A stretch of DNA of 64,000 nucleotides from positions 43,167 through 107,166 of the forward strand of contig JBEDUI010000239.1 in the NCBI GenBank assembly GCA_040414495.1, in the 5' to 3' direction. The translations under genes were made by a program, and so were the position numbers. Source of the stretch: DATAVB01 sp040414495 (lineage in GTDB: Bacteria > Actinomycetota > Actinomycetes > Mycobacteriales > QHCD01). A model generated the notes under the pieces. It did no database searches. It was not told the origin of the DNA and worked only from the letters and a program-made list of their open reading frames with translations. Below, piece after piece: positions 1-8,576 of this stretch. Numbering within the stretch: the stretch's first letter is position 1; every line of letters begins with the position of its first letter.

Positions 1-735
1 GCTCTTGTAGTACCGCCGGACCGCGACGCCCATCGGCCGGTCCTCGCGCTTGGAGATGCCCAGGGCCAGGCCGAGCCGGCCGGATACGCCGTCGGCCGCG
101 ACCACGAGCGGGGCCCGGTAGGTCGCCGGCGTCTTCTCGACTCCGACCTCGGCCTGCACCCCGACCACGCGGCCGTCCTCGTCCCGCACCGGGGCCGTGA
201 TGTTGGTCCGCTCCTGTAGTCGTACGCCGGAGCCCTCGGCCCGCCGGACGATCAGCTCGTCCAGGTCGGCCCGGCTGCGGGTCAGCCCGTAGTCCGGGTA
301 GCTGGCCAGCTCCGGCCAATCCAGTTCCAGCCGTTGTCCGCCGCCGAGCACACGCAGGCCCTTGTTACGCAGCCAGCCGGCTTCTTCGGAGGTGTCGATG
401 CCCATCTGGACGAGCGCCTTGACCGAGCGCGGGGTCAGCCCGTCGCCGCAGACCTTCTCCCGCGGGTAGGCGGTCTTCTCCAGCAGCAGGACGTCGAGGC
501 CGGCCTGGGCCAGGTAGTACGCGGCCGCCGATCCACCGGGGCCGCCACCGACGACGATGACGTCGGCATCGTTGTCCGGCCGGCTGCGCCCGCCGGTCGC
601 GACCGGCGAGGCTTTGGGTGTTACGGGCGGGATCACGGGCGTATCCATCGATGTCGGTCGGCTGACGTTAATCAGCCGAACTCCGTTGCCAGCTGGGCTC
701 CGAGAAGGCCTCGGAGTGGCTTCGGTGTCGATCAT
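1..735 (-). CDS. Geranylgeranyl reductase family FAD-dependent oxidoreductase (5' part, runs off left edge)
   Basis: The 245 visible residues are the N-terminal FAD half of a geranylgeranyl-reductase-type flavoprotein. There is a dinucleotide-binding motif VIVVGGGPGGSAAAYYLA near residue 65, then LLLEKTAYPREKVCGDGLTPR (typical of the family), and later VVAADGVSGRLG. Family members reduce isoprenoid double bonds, for example on menaquinone side chains. The start at 735 is preferred because GGAG lies about 8 bases upstream; a second in-frame ATG at 648 has no ribosome site but gives a more usual N-terminus. In many actinomycetes this gene precedes nuoA-N; the left edge hides whether that holds here. 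A Rex-type operator sits 54 bases upstream. Family assignment is firm, substrate is inferred. Confidence 0.85.
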   Translation of the reverse strand, partial: MIDTEATPRPSRSPAGNGVRLINVSRPTSMDTPVIPPVTPKASPVATGGRSRPDNDADVIVVGGGPGGSAAAYYLAQAGLDVLLLEKTAYPREKVCGDGLTPRSVKALVQMGIDTSEEAGWLRNKGLRVLGGGQRLELDWPELASYPDYGLTRSRADLDELIVRRAEGSGVRLQERTNITAPVRDEDGRVVGVQAEVGVEKTPATYRAPLVVAADGVSGRLGLALGISKREDRPMGVAVRRYYKS

Positions 736-788
736 CGGCCCCGCTCCGCAGCGCCGCGAAGTTGGTCATTTCCAACGGTCAACACCGC

Positions 789-806
789 TTGTGAACGGCT
801 TCACTA
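789..806. promoter_or_regulatory. Probable Rex operator (ROP)
   Basis: TTGTGAACGGCTTCACTA matches the actinobacterial Rex consensus TTGTGAANNNNTTCACAA at all but one arm position. It lies in the 310-base leader of the reductase gene to its left. Rex itself is encoded in this window (33919-34860), and in Streptomyces Rex represses nuoA-N, cydABCD and rex-hemACD. A second small inverted repeat, CACTG-GT-CAGTG, follows at 810-821. Nothing else is seen in the gap 736-1045. Confidence 0.6.
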
Positions 807-1045
807 ATGCACTGGTCAGTGTACGACCGCAGCGCGGTACCTCCACGCCGACCCCGCCCTCCGCCCCGCTGGTACGGCCGGTTTCGGCCGCCCAGGACGT
901 GACCCCCAAGCTCCAGGGCCGGGCGATTCAAGACACACGCACAAAACACAATCGGGACGGGACTACCGCACGTGGCGGACATGTCCCGTCCCAATCATGG
1001 AAGCGGCCGGTTGTAGCCGCGGGTTTCGCGCTGGTGGGGCGACCG

Positions 1046-1393
1046 TTACTGGCCGGTCCCGGTGTCCTCGTTCTTGGCCGCGTCGGCCGCGTCCGTGGCC
1101 TGGCCCTTGTCCGCCTCGGCTGCGGTGTCCTTGGCCTCGCTGGTCGCCTGCGACGCGGTGTCGGTGGCGCTGGATGCGCCCCCGGTGCTGGCGTCCTGGC
1201 CTTCGCCCGCCGCGCCGTCCGCGGTCGCCTTGGTGATCACCTGGTCGGCCTTCTCACCGGCCTTGGCGATCTTGTCGTGGTACTTGCCCTTGGTCTTGTC
1301 GTCGACGAATTCGCCCGCCTTGTCGACCGCGGAACGGATCTGTCCCTCGCGCTCCTTGACCAGTCCCTTGAGTTTGTCCACTAGTCCTGGCAT
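1046..1393 (-). CDS. MT0933-type antitoxin family protein
   Basis: A 115-residue protein beginning MPGLVDKLKGLVKEREGQI, followed by the charged helical core around KAGEFVDDKTKGKYHDKI, which is the signature of the MT0933-like antitoxin family of actinobacteria. The last half is a low-complexity Ala/Thr/Gly/Asp tail with no recognisable domain. No toxin gene is adjacent: the neighbours are a reductase and menG. Many family members are likewise orphans and their role as true antitoxins is unproven. The gap 1394-1610 upstream shows no gene. Confidence 0.75.
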   Translation of the reverse strand: MPGLVDKLKGLVKEREGQIRSAVDKAGEFVDDKTKGKYHDKIAKAGEKADQVITKATADGAAGEGQDASTGGASSATDTASQATSEAKDTAAEADKGQATDAADAAKNEDTGTGQ

Positions 1394-1610
1394 CGTCGTT
1401 TTCTCCTCATAAGGCCCCGACCGGCGTGCTCCTTAACCGACCACGGTACGGCCTCAGGCGGCACAATGCGCTTACCGTGCGCATCCGTATTGCGCAATCC
1501 ATTCGGCCGGACCCGGTCTGTAACACAGCTAACACCACTGTGACGCAGGGTCAAACCATAGGTGACAGATCGGGGTTGCGTACCGGTCAGATGGCCCCTC
1601 AATTGGCCCC

Positions 1611-2306
1611 TCAGTTGGCGGGGCGTACGGCCCGATGCAGCGCGACGATGCCGCCGGTGAGGTTGCGCCAGGCGACCTCGCCCCAGCCGGCAGCGGCGAT
1701 CCGGGCGGCCAGCCCTTCCTGATCGGGCCAGGCGCGGATCGACTCGGCCAGGTACGCGTACGCATCCGGCGAACTGCTCACCGTGCGGGCCAGCGGCGGG
1801 ATCGCCCGCATCAGGTACTCGACGTACACCGTCCGGAACGGCCCCCACGTCGGCACGCTGAACTCGGCCACCAGCAACCGGCCACCGGGCCGGGTCACCC
1901 GACGGAACTCGCGCAACGCCGCCGGCACATCGACCACGTTGCGCAGCCCGAACGAGATCGTGACCGCGTCGAAGCTGGCGTCGGCGAACGGCAGCCGCAG
2001 CGCGTCGCCGGCGACCAACGGGACCGAGACCCGCGACGCGCCCTGGACCAACATGCCGACCGAGAAGTCGCAGCCGATGACCGTGGCGCCGGAACCGGCC
2101 AGCGCCTCGGTCGAGGTACCGGTGCCAGCGGCGACATCGAGGATGCGTTCGCCCGGGATGGCGTGCAGCGAGTCCCGGACGACGCGCCGCCAGCGGTGGT
2201 CCTGACCGAGGGACATGAGGGTGTTCATCACGTCATAGCGGCGGGCGACACCGTCGAACATGCGCGCCACCGCAGCCGGGTCCTTGGCCAGCGTTGCTCT
2301 GCTCAC
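1611..2306 (-). CDS. menG: Demethylmenaquinone methyltransferase
   Basis: A SAM-dependent methyltransferase of the UbiE/MenG family that makes the last step of menaquinone synthesis. Hallmarks are the N-terminal MFDGVARRYDVMNTLMSLGQ, the ubiE signature RRVVRDSL, the SAM-binding loop ILDVAAGTGTSTEAL, and later ISFGLRNVVDVPAALREFRRVTRPGG and EFSVPTWG. The GTG at 2306 gives MSRATLAKDP, the usual family N-terminus; a longer reading frame upstream would run into the divergent isochorismate synthase gene and is rejected. About 231 aa, the normal length. The shared 118-base intergenic region probably holds promoters for both genes. Confidence 0.93.
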   Translation of the reverse strand: MSRATLAKDPAAVARMFDGVARRYDVMNTLMSLGQDHRWRRVVRDSLHAIPGERILDVAAGTGTSTEALAGSGATVIGCDFSVGMLVQGASRVSVPLVAGDALRLPFADASFDAVTISFGLRNVVDVPAALREFRRVTRPGGRLLVAEFSVPTWGPFRTVYVEYLMRAIPPLARTVSSSPDAYAYLAESIRAWPDQEGLAARIAAAGWGEVAWRNLTGGIVALHRAVRPAN

Positions 2307-2424
2307 AACAGGTGAGTCTGCCACCGCGCCGGAGGGACCGGTCCGCGGGCGCAATCGGCCGAAATCCGGGCGCATCAGGTGGTCGGCCGCGCGGGCTCCG
2401 AAACGCGGTACGTAGGCTGGCGGG

Positions 2425-3660
2425 GTGACGAGTGCTCCCGACCTGACGGCGATCACCGTACGCAGCGTCCCCTTGGACGCCCCCGGCTCCCTTCCCAGCC
2501 GGCTCCCGAACGGCCCGGTCTTCTCCTGGGTCAGCGAGGGCGACGGGCTGGTCGGATGGGGAGAGCTCACGCGCTACGAATGGACCGGCGACGACGCCGC
2601 GGCCGGCGCGGCGGCGTGGTGGCGAGACTGGTGCCGGACGGTTCGCGTGCACGACCCGGTCGGCCTGCCCGGCTCCGGCCCGGTCGCCTTCGGCAGCCTG
2701 GCGTTCGACCAGCGCACCTCGTCCTCGGCCCTGGTCGTACCGCGGGTGGTGCTCGGCCGGCGCGGCGGACATTCCTGGTTGACCACGTTCGGGGCCGACG
2801 CGCAGCTGCCGCCGGTGGGCACGTTCGCCCCAGCCCGGCAGGTCAGCTACGCCGATGGCGCGCTGGGCCCGGATCAGTGGGGCGCCGCGGTCGCCGAGGC
2901 GGTACGCCGGATCCGCGCCGGCGAGCTGCACAAGGTCGTGCTGGCCCGCGATCTGGTCGCCACGACATCGCCGGCGGTGGACGTACGGTCGCTGCTGGTG
3001 TGGCTGGCCGAGCGGTACCCGTCGTGCTGGACGTATTGCGTGGACGGTCTGGTCGGGGCAACGCCAGAGCTGCTGGTCCGCCGCCGCGGCAACCGGGTCG
3101 ATTCCCGGGTGCTGGCCGGCACGTCGTGGCGCGGCCTGGAGTCGGACGGCGACGAAGCGGCCGAACGGTGGCTCATGGCCTCGAACAAGGACCTGGGCGA
3201 GCACGAGTACGCGGCCGCATCGGCCGCCCGGATCCTGGCGTCATACTGCTCGGAGCTACACGTCCCGGCGCCCACACTGCTGCGGCTGCCGAACGTGTCG
3301 CACCTGGCGACCGAGATCGTCGGCACCACCGACGGCGAGGTCAGCTCGCTGGAATTGGCCGGCGCACTGCATCCGACCGCGGCGGTCTGCGGCACCCCGA
3401 CCGACACTGCCCGCGACCTCATCCCGAAGCTGGAGCAGATGGAACGCGGCCGCTACGCCGGGCCGATCGGCTGGGTCGACGCGGCCGGCGATGGCGACTG
3501 GGGGTTGGCGTTGCGCGGTGCGCAGGTCGACGGTGCCCGGGTACGGATGTTCGCCGGCTGCGGCATCGTCGCCGGCTCCGAGCCAGACCGGGAGCTAGCC
3601 GAGGCGCAGGCCAAGTTCGTCGTGATGCGCGACGCCCTGGAGTCCCGCGACTCGGCCTGA
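2425..3660 (+). CDS. Isochorismate synthase
   Basis: A chorismate-binding enzyme (MenF/EntC/DhbC family, 411 aa) converting chorismate to isochorismate, the entry to menaquinone. The second half carries the family blocks: ELHKVVLARDLV, PELLVRRRGNRVDSRVLAGT, KDLGEHEYAAASAARIL, HLATEIVGT, LHPTAAVCGTP, ERGRYAGPIGWVD and FAGCGIVAGSEPDRELAE. Start is the GTG at 2425, divergent from menG. Context (menG, menC, menE nearby) favours menaquinone over siderophore use; no 2,3-dihydroxybenzoate genes are present in the window. Confidence 0.92.
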   Translation: MTSAPDLTAITVRSVPLDAPGSLPSRLPNGPVFSWVSEGDGLVGWGELTRYEWTGDDAAAGAAAWWRDWCRTVRVHDPVGLPGSGPVAFGSLAFDQRTSSSALVVPRVVLGRRGGHSWLTTFGADAQLPPVGTFAPARQVSYADGALGPDQWGAAVAEAVRRIRAGELHKVVLARDLVATTSPAVDVRSLLVWLAERYPSCWTYCVDGLVGATPELLVRRRGNRVDSRVLAGTSWRGLESDGDEAAERWLMASNKDLGEHEYAAASAARILASYCSELHVPAPTLLRLPNVSHLATEIVGTTDGEVSSLELAGALHPTAAVCGTPTDTARDLIPKLEQMERGRYAGPIGWVDAAGDGDWGLALRGAQVDGARVRMFAGCGIVAGSEPDRELAEAQAKFVVMRDALESRDSA

Positions 3661-3668
3661 GGCCGGCG

Positions 3669-4622
3669 CTACATGTCGTGCTCCCAGCTGCCGCGCGTGT
3701 CGACGTCCGCAGCATCCGCCAGCGCTTCCAGCTCCGCGATCTCTTCGTCGGCAAGCTCGATGCTGTGCGCTTTGACCAACCCGGCGATGTGACTCGCCTT
3801 CGTGACCCCGATGATCGGGGTGGTCCCCTTGGCGATGGCCCAGGCGGTGGCGACGTCGGCGGCGGACGCGCCTCGGTCCTCGCCGATCGCCCCCATCCGG
3901 TCCGTCAGCGCCTGCAGCTGGGGCAGGATCCCGTTGTAGACGGCCGCCCGGCTGCTGCCCTCTGGCAACGGATGGGCCGGGTGGTAGCGGCCGGTCAGCG
4001 CCCCTTGCTCGAGGACCATGTACGAAAAGAACCGCACGTCGTGCTCGCGGCAGTGATCGAGAATGCCGGCCCGCTCAGAGCTCCGGTACAGCAGGCTGTA
4101 GTGGTTCTGGACCGCCTCCACCCGGAAGCCGGCCGCACCAAGGATCTGATCGGCTAGAGCGATCTCCCTCATGTTGTGGTTCGAGACGCCGACATGCTTG
4201 ATCCTGCCGCTCTGCAGCAGCGGAATCAGCAGCGGTGTCCAACGGGCCACGTCGGCCGGGTTGTGGATCCAGTACAGATCCACATAGTCCGTACCCAGTC
4301 GGTTCAGGCTCTGCTCCAGCATGTCCGCGACCGGATCGCCTCCGCCGCCCGCGATCTGCGGGGTGAACTTCGTCGACAGCTGGTAGTCGCTGCGGGCGTA
4401 GCCCTTCAGCGCCTGAGCGAGGACCGTCTCCGAGCGGCCCATGCCGTACACCATCGCGGTGTCCCACAGCGTCAACCCGTTCGATTGCGCCTTCTCGACG
4501 ACCTCTCGCAAGCCGGACGCGGTCAGCTGACTACCGAAATAGCCGTCGCCCACCTCTCCGCTGTCTCCCCAGGCCCACGTACCCAGCGCCACCGCCGGCG
4601 CCGTCAGCGTCGTGCTCGTCAT
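3669..4622 (-). CDS. Aldo/keto reductase
   Basis: A 317-aa NADPH-dependent aldo/keto reductase. The catalytic tetrad can be seen: Asp and Tyr in WDTAMVYGMGRSE, Lys in LSTKFTPQ, His in DLYWIHNP. The C-terminal cofactor region holds PIIGVTKASHIAGLVKA. The ATG at 4622 is chosen because GGAGG lies 8 bases upstream; an ATG at 4637 overlaps that site. Substrate unknown. A divergent remnant of an HTH regulator (4820-4978) suggests the gene was once locally controlled. It ends 8 bases from the convergent isochorismate synthase gene. Confidence 0.9.
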   Translation of the reverse strand: MTSTTLTAPAVALGTWAWGDSGEVGDGYFGSQLTASGLREVVEKAQSNGLTLWDTAMVYGMGRSETVLAQALKGYARSDYQLSTKFTPQIAGGGGDPVADMLEQSLNRLGTDYVDLYWIHNPADVARWTPLLIPLLQSGRIKHVGVSNHNMREIALADQILGAAGFRVEAVQNHYSLLYRSSERAGILDHCREHDVRFFSYMVLEQGALTGRYHPAHPLPEGSSRAAVYNGILPQLQALTDRMGAIGEDRGASAADVATAWAIAKGTTPIIGVTKASHIAGLVKAHSIELADEEIAELEALADAADVDTRGSWEHDM

Positions 4623-4819
4623 GTCCCCTACCTCCATTGCTTGTTCTTCGGCCGTGGCGCCCTGTGCTGAACGCCCCGACCGCCAGCGCCGTCAGGAAAC
4701 GCGCCCCCAACAACTCGATCCTCACCGAATCGCGATCGCCGCCACCGGAGAAGGTCGCATTTATAGGGCGTACGAGCTCAACCCCCTTCGCAGCGTGACC
4801 AGCGGCTACCGTGACTGGC

Positions 4820-4978
4820 ATGGACCAGCAGCCCGGAAACCGGGGCGAAATCCGGGACTTCCGCGCCAGCCGGCGCTCCGAAATCACCCTGGCGCAGGTC
4901 GGGCTGCCGACCAGCACCCGTCGCCGGGTCCCCGGGCTGCGGCGCGAGGAGGACAAGAGATCCTGCCCAACGGCCTAA
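4820..4978 (+). pseudogene. Truncated XRE/MmyB-type HTH regulator
   Basis: A 52-codon frame reads MDQQPGNRGEIRDFRASRR, then SEITLAQVGLPTSTRRRVPGLRREE, after which the match stops and a TAA follows. This is the N-terminal start of the widespread actinobacterial HTH regulators whose helix-turn-helix begins LxxRRARITPEQAGLPxxGRRRVPGLRREEVAxLAGVS. The break falls just after REE, before the recognition helix, so the fragment cannot be a working repressor. Such regulators are often divergent from aldo/keto reductases, as this one is from 3669-4622. No remnant of the MmyB ligand domain was found downstream. Confidence 0.7.
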
Positions 4979-5025
4979 CCGTCGGCATCGCTCTCCACGG
5001 GACAGGCTTTCTCTGCCCTTCGACC

Positions 5026-5079
5026 ATGATCGTGAGTGGATTTAGTACCGAAAACGGCGCCAAATCTACTCATGATCAT
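5026..5079. repeat. 54-bp palindrome, TGATCGTGAGTGGATTT family
   Basis: Arms ATGATCGTGAGTGGATTTAG (5026-5045) and CCAAATCTACTCATGATCAT (5060-5079) pair at 17 of 20 positions. An element of exactly the same length and closely similar arms is at 25427-25480. It lies between the HTH remnant and the convergent end of menC, so it may end transcription or be a decayed miniature repeat. The rest of 4979-5172 shows nothing. Confidence 0.7.
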
Positions 5080-5172
5080 GAAAACGGGGCGGCCGCGACG
5101 CGGCGCAGAGTCACAGGCGATGCGGGGGGTTTGGCTTCGTGAAGCGAGGGTTGGGTCTCACGGGAAGCCCAG

Positions 5173-6156
5173 TCAGGGCAGGAGTTCGGCGCAGGCGGCA
5201 ATCCGGTCCCGCCACCAGACCGCACGGTCCGGCGGCGCCGCCAACTCGGCCAGCAACGCCGGGTCCGGGTCGGGGCGACGTACCAGGCTGAACCCATCGA
5301 CCGGCCGCAGCGGATCGTCCGTCACATCCCGGGTCATCAGGCTCAACGTGCCCAACCCGCAGGCGTGATCCAACTCCGGCAGCGCGGCGGCGAGCGCCAA
5401 CCCCGCGGCCAACCCGACCGACGTATCCACCGCTGAGGAGACCACGCACGGCAGCCCGCACGCTTCGGCGACCGCGAGCGCCGCGGCCACCCCACCCAAC
5501 GGCGCGACCTTGAGCACCGCGATGTCGGCGGCCCCGGCGACCGCGACCCGCAGCGGGTCCTCGGCCTTGCGGATCGACTCGTCCGCCGCGACCGGTACGT
5601 CGACCCGCCGCCGCAACGCGGCCAACTCCGCCAAGGTGGCGCACGGCTGCTCGACGTACTCCAACCCGTGGGCGGCCCGATCCAACGCGGCGACCGCACT
5701 CACCGCCTCCGGGACCGACCACCCACCGTTGGCGTCGACCCGGATCCGGGCGGACCGCCGCCCGGTCGCGTCCAAGGTGGACCGAACCGCCTCGATCCGG
5801 GCTATGTCGTCAGCCAACCGCTGCCCGACCTCGGCCACCTTGACCTTTACCGTCTGGGCGGCGGATTCGGCGACCAGCTGGCTGGCTTGCTCGGGGTCGC
5901 AGGCCGGTACGGTCGCGTTGACCGGAACCTTCGTCCGGACCGCGGCCGGCCACCGGGCCGTGCACGCCTCCCGCGCGGCAGCCAACCAGAGGGCTGCCTC
6001 GGGCGGTTCGTACTCCACGAACGGCGCGAACTCACCCCACCCGGCCGGGCCGTGCAGCAGCGCCGCTTCTCGTACCGTGATTCCCCGAAATCGGGTCCGC
6101 ATCGGAATTGACACCACATGAATGTCTACTGTGGACAACCAATGCCCGGTGACCAT
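5173..6156 (-). CDS. menC: o-Succinylbenzoate synthase
   Basis: An enolase-superfamily enzyme, about 327 aa, dehydrating SHCHC to o-succinylbenzoate in menaquinone synthesis. Active-site features in order: the KxK motif in QTVKVKVAEVG, metal ligands Asp in RIRVDANGGWS, Glu in YVEQPC and Asp in VAADESIRK, and the second catalytic Lys in AVLKVAPLGG. The ATG at 6156 has GAGGGG six bases upstream. The promoter region shared with divergent menE is only 44 bases long. Confidence 0.92.
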   Translation of the reverse strand: MVTGHWLSTVDIHVVSIPMRTRFRGITVREAALLHGPAGWGEFAPFVEYEPPEAALWLAAAREACTARWPAAVRTKVPVNATVPACDPEQASQLVAESAAQTVKVKVAEVGQRLADDIARIEAVRSTLDATGRRSARIRVDANGGWSVPEAVSAVAALDRAAHGLEYVEQPCATLAELAALRRRVDVPVAADESIRKAEDPLRVAVAGAADIAVLKVAPLGGVAAALAVAEACGLPCVVSSAVDTSVGLAAGLALAAALPELDHACGLGTLSLMTRDVTDDPLRPVDGFSLVRRPDPDPALLAELAAPPDRAVWWRDRIAACAELLP

Positions 6157-6200
6157 GCTCACCCCTCGTACGAATCCCCGCTCGTTACAGTAATGACGAC

Positions 6201-7340
6201 ATGTCGACGCGCCAGTTGCGGGCCATAAACGCGCCCCTGAATCCGGATTCCATCGCCGCATTTCGACTAGCCGTACAGGCGGCGCTGAACGGCGGCGACG
6301 CGCTACTACCGGTGGGCCGGCCGACCGACGCGGCCGCATTCGAGCCCGACCTCGGCGTACCCGACGACACCGCCGTGGTGATCGGCACCTCCGGCTCCAC
6401 CGGCGTACCAAAAGGCGTGCTTCTCTCCGCCGCCGCACTGCGCGCCTCGGCCACCGCGACCATGGACCGACTGGGTGGGCCGGGCCATTGGCTATTGGCA
6501 TTGCCGGTTCACCACATCGCCGGCCTGCAGGTCGTGGTCCGCGGCCTCGTCGCGAATACCGAAGTGTCCACTGTGGATTCTTCGAATGGCTTTACGCCGC
6601 AGGCATTTCTGGCTGCGGTACGGAAATTGCCGGCCGGTCGGCGGTACGGCGCACTGGTGCCGACCCAGCTCGGCCGACTCCTGGATGCAGGCGGACCGGC
6701 GCTCGATGCGGCGGCCTCGTTCGCAGCCCTGATCATCGGTGGCGCGGCCAGTTCGGCGACGCTGTTGACGCGGGCGCGCGCGGCCGGGCTGAACCCGATC
6801 ACGACGTACGGGATGTCCGAGACCTGCGGCGGATGTGTGTACGACGGCCGCCCGCTGGCCGGTGTCCGGGTCGATGTCGGCCCGGACGGGGCGGTCCGGC
6901 TCGGCGGTCCGACCTTGGCGAACGGTTATCTACGCAGGCCCGACCTGAGTGCGGCGGCCTTCGCCGACGGCTGGTTCCACACCCGCGATGTCGGGCGGTG
7001 GCTGCCAGACGGGCAATTGGAGGTGCTGGGCCGCTCGGATGACGTGGTGAACAGCGGTGGCGAGAAGATCCCGCCGATCCTGGTCGAACGCGCGCTGCTG
7101 GCCGACCCCAAAGTGCTCGCCGCGTGCGTACTCGGCATCCCGGATCCGGAATGGGGTCAAGTGGTTGCGGCCGCGGTGGTCAGCCGGGAAAACGTCGACC
7201 TGGATGGGTTACGAGCGACGGTCCGAGAAGCGGCCGGGCGGCACGCGGTACCCAAACGACTGATCGTGCTGGACGCGCTGCCGATGTTGGAGTCCGGAAA
7301 GGTGGATCGGACCGCGGTCCGCAAACTGTTGACGCCTTAG
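6201..7340 (+). CDS. menE: o-Succinylbenzoate--CoA ligase
   Basis: A compact (379 aa) ANL-superfamily adenylating enzyme activating o-succinylbenzoate. Motifs: the P-loop-like IGTSGSTGVPKGVLLS (about residue 62), HHIAGLQVVVRGL, TTYGMSETCGGCVYDG, WFHTRDVGRWLPDG, and the C-terminal catalytic Lys in MLESGKVDRTAVRKLL. Actinobacterial MenE proteins are similarly short. An iterated palindrome TCCACTGTGGA lies inside at 6567. It converges with, and overlaps by 4 bases, the DUF4229 gene. Confidence 0.93.
   Translation: MSTRQLRAINAPLNPDSIAAFRLAVQAALNGGDALLPVGRPTDAAAFEPDLGVPDDTAVVIGTSGSTGVPKGVLLSAAALRASATATMDRLGGPGHWLLALPVHHIAGLQVVVRGLVANTEVSTVDSSNGFTPQAFLAAVRKLPAGRRYGALVPTQLGRLLDAGGPALDAAASFAALIIGGAASSATLLTRARAAGLNPITTYGMSETCGGCVYDGRPLAGVRVDVGPDGAVRLGGPTLANGYLRRPDLSAAAFADGWFHTRDVGRWLPDGQLEVLGRSDDVVNSGGEKIPPILVERALLADPKVLAACVLGIPDPEWGQVVAAAVVSRENVDLDGLRATVREAAGRHAVPKRLIVLDALPMLESGKVDRTAVRKLLTP
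6567..6577. repeat. Representative copy of the iterated palindrome TCCACWGTGGA
   Basis: Perfect copies with arms TCCAC/GTGGA occur here and at 20501, 24288, 27840, 29422, 54629 and 62953 (start positions). One-mismatch copies occur near 6125, 19776, 26979, 28758 and 58790. All seven perfect copies are inside genes on both strands; six of them read Ser-Thr-Val-Asp in the gene frame, using TCC ACN GTG GAY, and the seventh (in the antiporter) is read in another frame. See findings. Confidence 0.75.
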
Positions 7341-7597
7341 CGCTGCTCGTCAGAATCGTCGCCGCGCAACGCCGCCCGCAAATCGCGGCGGCTGGCGCGC
7401 TTGCGATCCAGCCGGCGTTCGATGTCACCAGCCAGCGACTGCCGCGGCCGCTTCAGCAGCAGCACCGAGACGGGCACGCTCAGCAGGAGCGCCGCCAGCA
7501 GTAGATAAAACGATCGCAGCCCGACCAGATAGAGCAGGCCGGCGAGCACGGCAAAGATGGCCAACCGGCCGATCAGATAGACAGACAAGGACCGCAC
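7337..7597 (-). CDS. DUF4229 small membrane protein
   Basis: An 86-aa protein with two hydrophobic segments (about residues 5-22 and 26-46: VYLIGRLAIFAVLAGLLYLV, then FYLLLAALLLSVPVSVLLL) followed by a basic, charged tail RRLDRKRASRRDLRAALRG. Size and layout fit the DUF4229 family, which commonly accompanies menE in actinobacteria. Function unknown; a role near menaquinone synthesis at the membrane is only suggested by context. Confidence 0.82.
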   Translation of the reverse strand: MRSLSVYLIGRLAIFAVLAGLLYLVGLRSFYLLLAALLLSVPVSVLLLKRPRQSLAGDIERRLDRKRASRRDLRAALRGDDSDEQR

Positions 7598-7766
7598 AGC
7601 GCCTCACCAGTCCGGGATAGGAACGCGCTCAACGGTACGTCACGGGTCGACCGGCCGACGACACCGCATCGCCTATGATCGGCCGTAATCTGCCCAGACA
7701 GCGCCACATCAGCGGTACTCTGCTGCTGTCTGCCGAAACCGGCGCAGCGCTCTCAACGCCGCTGCC

Positions 7767-7793
7767 CTTCCGGGCATGATCATGGCCCGAAAG
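7767..7793. repeat. 27-bp palindrome with ATGATCAT core, flanked by GCTGCC direct repeats
   Basis: The sequence reads CTT-C-CGGGC-ATGATCAT-G-GCCCG-A-AAG, symmetric apart from single-base bulges. The hexamer GCTGCC touches it on each side (7761-7766 and 7794-7799), like a target duplication. It is in the 373-base gap 7598-7970 between the DUF4229 gene and the sigma factor gene, which holds no other gene. Confidence 0.55.
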
Positions 7794-7970
7794 GCTGCCC
7801 TCTCGCCCACTGACAGTGCGTTATCGTCGCCCTACTTTGGGTGGGTGCGGGGACAAGAGGCGCCACTGGCGCCGCCGATACGCGGAGTACGGCGTTACCT
7901 GTCTGTCGGTCATCGGGCACACTGGGCCTCGATGTGGCCTAAAGCCGAGCCGACAGCGGGAGGTGACGGC

Positions 7971-8576
7971 GTGCACGGGCCCGACTCGGATGCACCCGGT
8001 GAGCTCGTACGTCGTGCTGCCGCCGGTGATCAACGAGCCTGGGACCAGCTCGTCGCCCGGTACAACGACTTGTTGTGGTCGGTCGCGCGTGGATATCGGC
8101 TGAGCACCGCCGACGCCGCCGACGCGATCCAGACCAGCTGGCTACGGCTGCTGGAGAACCTCGACCGCATCAGCGACCCGGACCGGGTCGCCGCCTGGCT
8201 GGCTACAACAACCCGCCGCGAATGCCTCAAGGTCCTGCAGCGCGGCAGCCGGGAGCGTCCGCATCCGGCCGGGCACGCCACCTTGGACGGCATCGACGGC
8301 AGCGGACCGGTCGACGACCGGCTGCTGTTGGCCGAGCGCGACGCCGAGTTGTGGGAAGCGTTCACCGGCATGTCGGACCGCTGCCAGTGCCTGCTGCGGG
8401 TGCTGATGACATCGCCGCCGCCGTCGTACGAGGCCGTCGCCGCCGCGTTGGAGATGCCGATCGGCAGCATCGGGCCGACCCGGGCGCGATGCCTGGCCCG
8501 GTTGCGGACGTTGCTGGAGAAGCAGGGCGGGCTGTTCGACACCGAACCGCTCCGGCAGCGGGAGGGCCGCTCATGA
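7971..8576 (+). CDS. ECF-type RNA polymerase sigma factor (CHAT-associated)
   Basis: A 201-aa sigma-70 family factor. Region 2 covers GDQRAWDQLVARYNDLLW through DAADAIQTSWLRLLENLDRI; region 4 covers QCLLRVLMTSPPPSYEAVAA to GSIGPTRARCLARLRTLLE. The GTG at 7971 is favoured by a strong GGGAGGTGA just upstream; longer readings lack support. It overlaps the next gene by 4 bases (ATGA), so the two are co-translated. No anti-sigma factor with a membrane segment is nearby. ECF genes of this kind are found beside CHAT-domain genes in actinobacteria, and one is 2 kb away here. Target promoters are unknown. Confidence 0.88.
   Translation: MHGPDSDAPGELVRRAAAGDQRAWDQLVARYNDLLWSVARGYRLSTADAADAIQTSWLRLLENLDRISDPDRVAAWLATTTRRECLKVLQRGSRERPHPAGHATLDGIDGSGPVDDRLLLAERDAELWEAFTGMSDRCQCLLRVLMTSPPPSYEAVAAALEMPIGSIGPTRARCLARLRTLLEKQGGLFDTEPLRQREGRS

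Noticed and set aside
334..1384. Plus-strand frames opposite the reductase and antitoxin genes
   Set aside because: Low-complexity Arg/Gly/Ala translations lying opposite well supported genes; typical of G+C-rich shadow frames.
2306..2570. Longer menG start at 2570
   Set aside because: It would overlap the divergent isochorismate synthase coding region, and the added residues have no similarity to MenG; GTG 2306 gives the family N-terminus.
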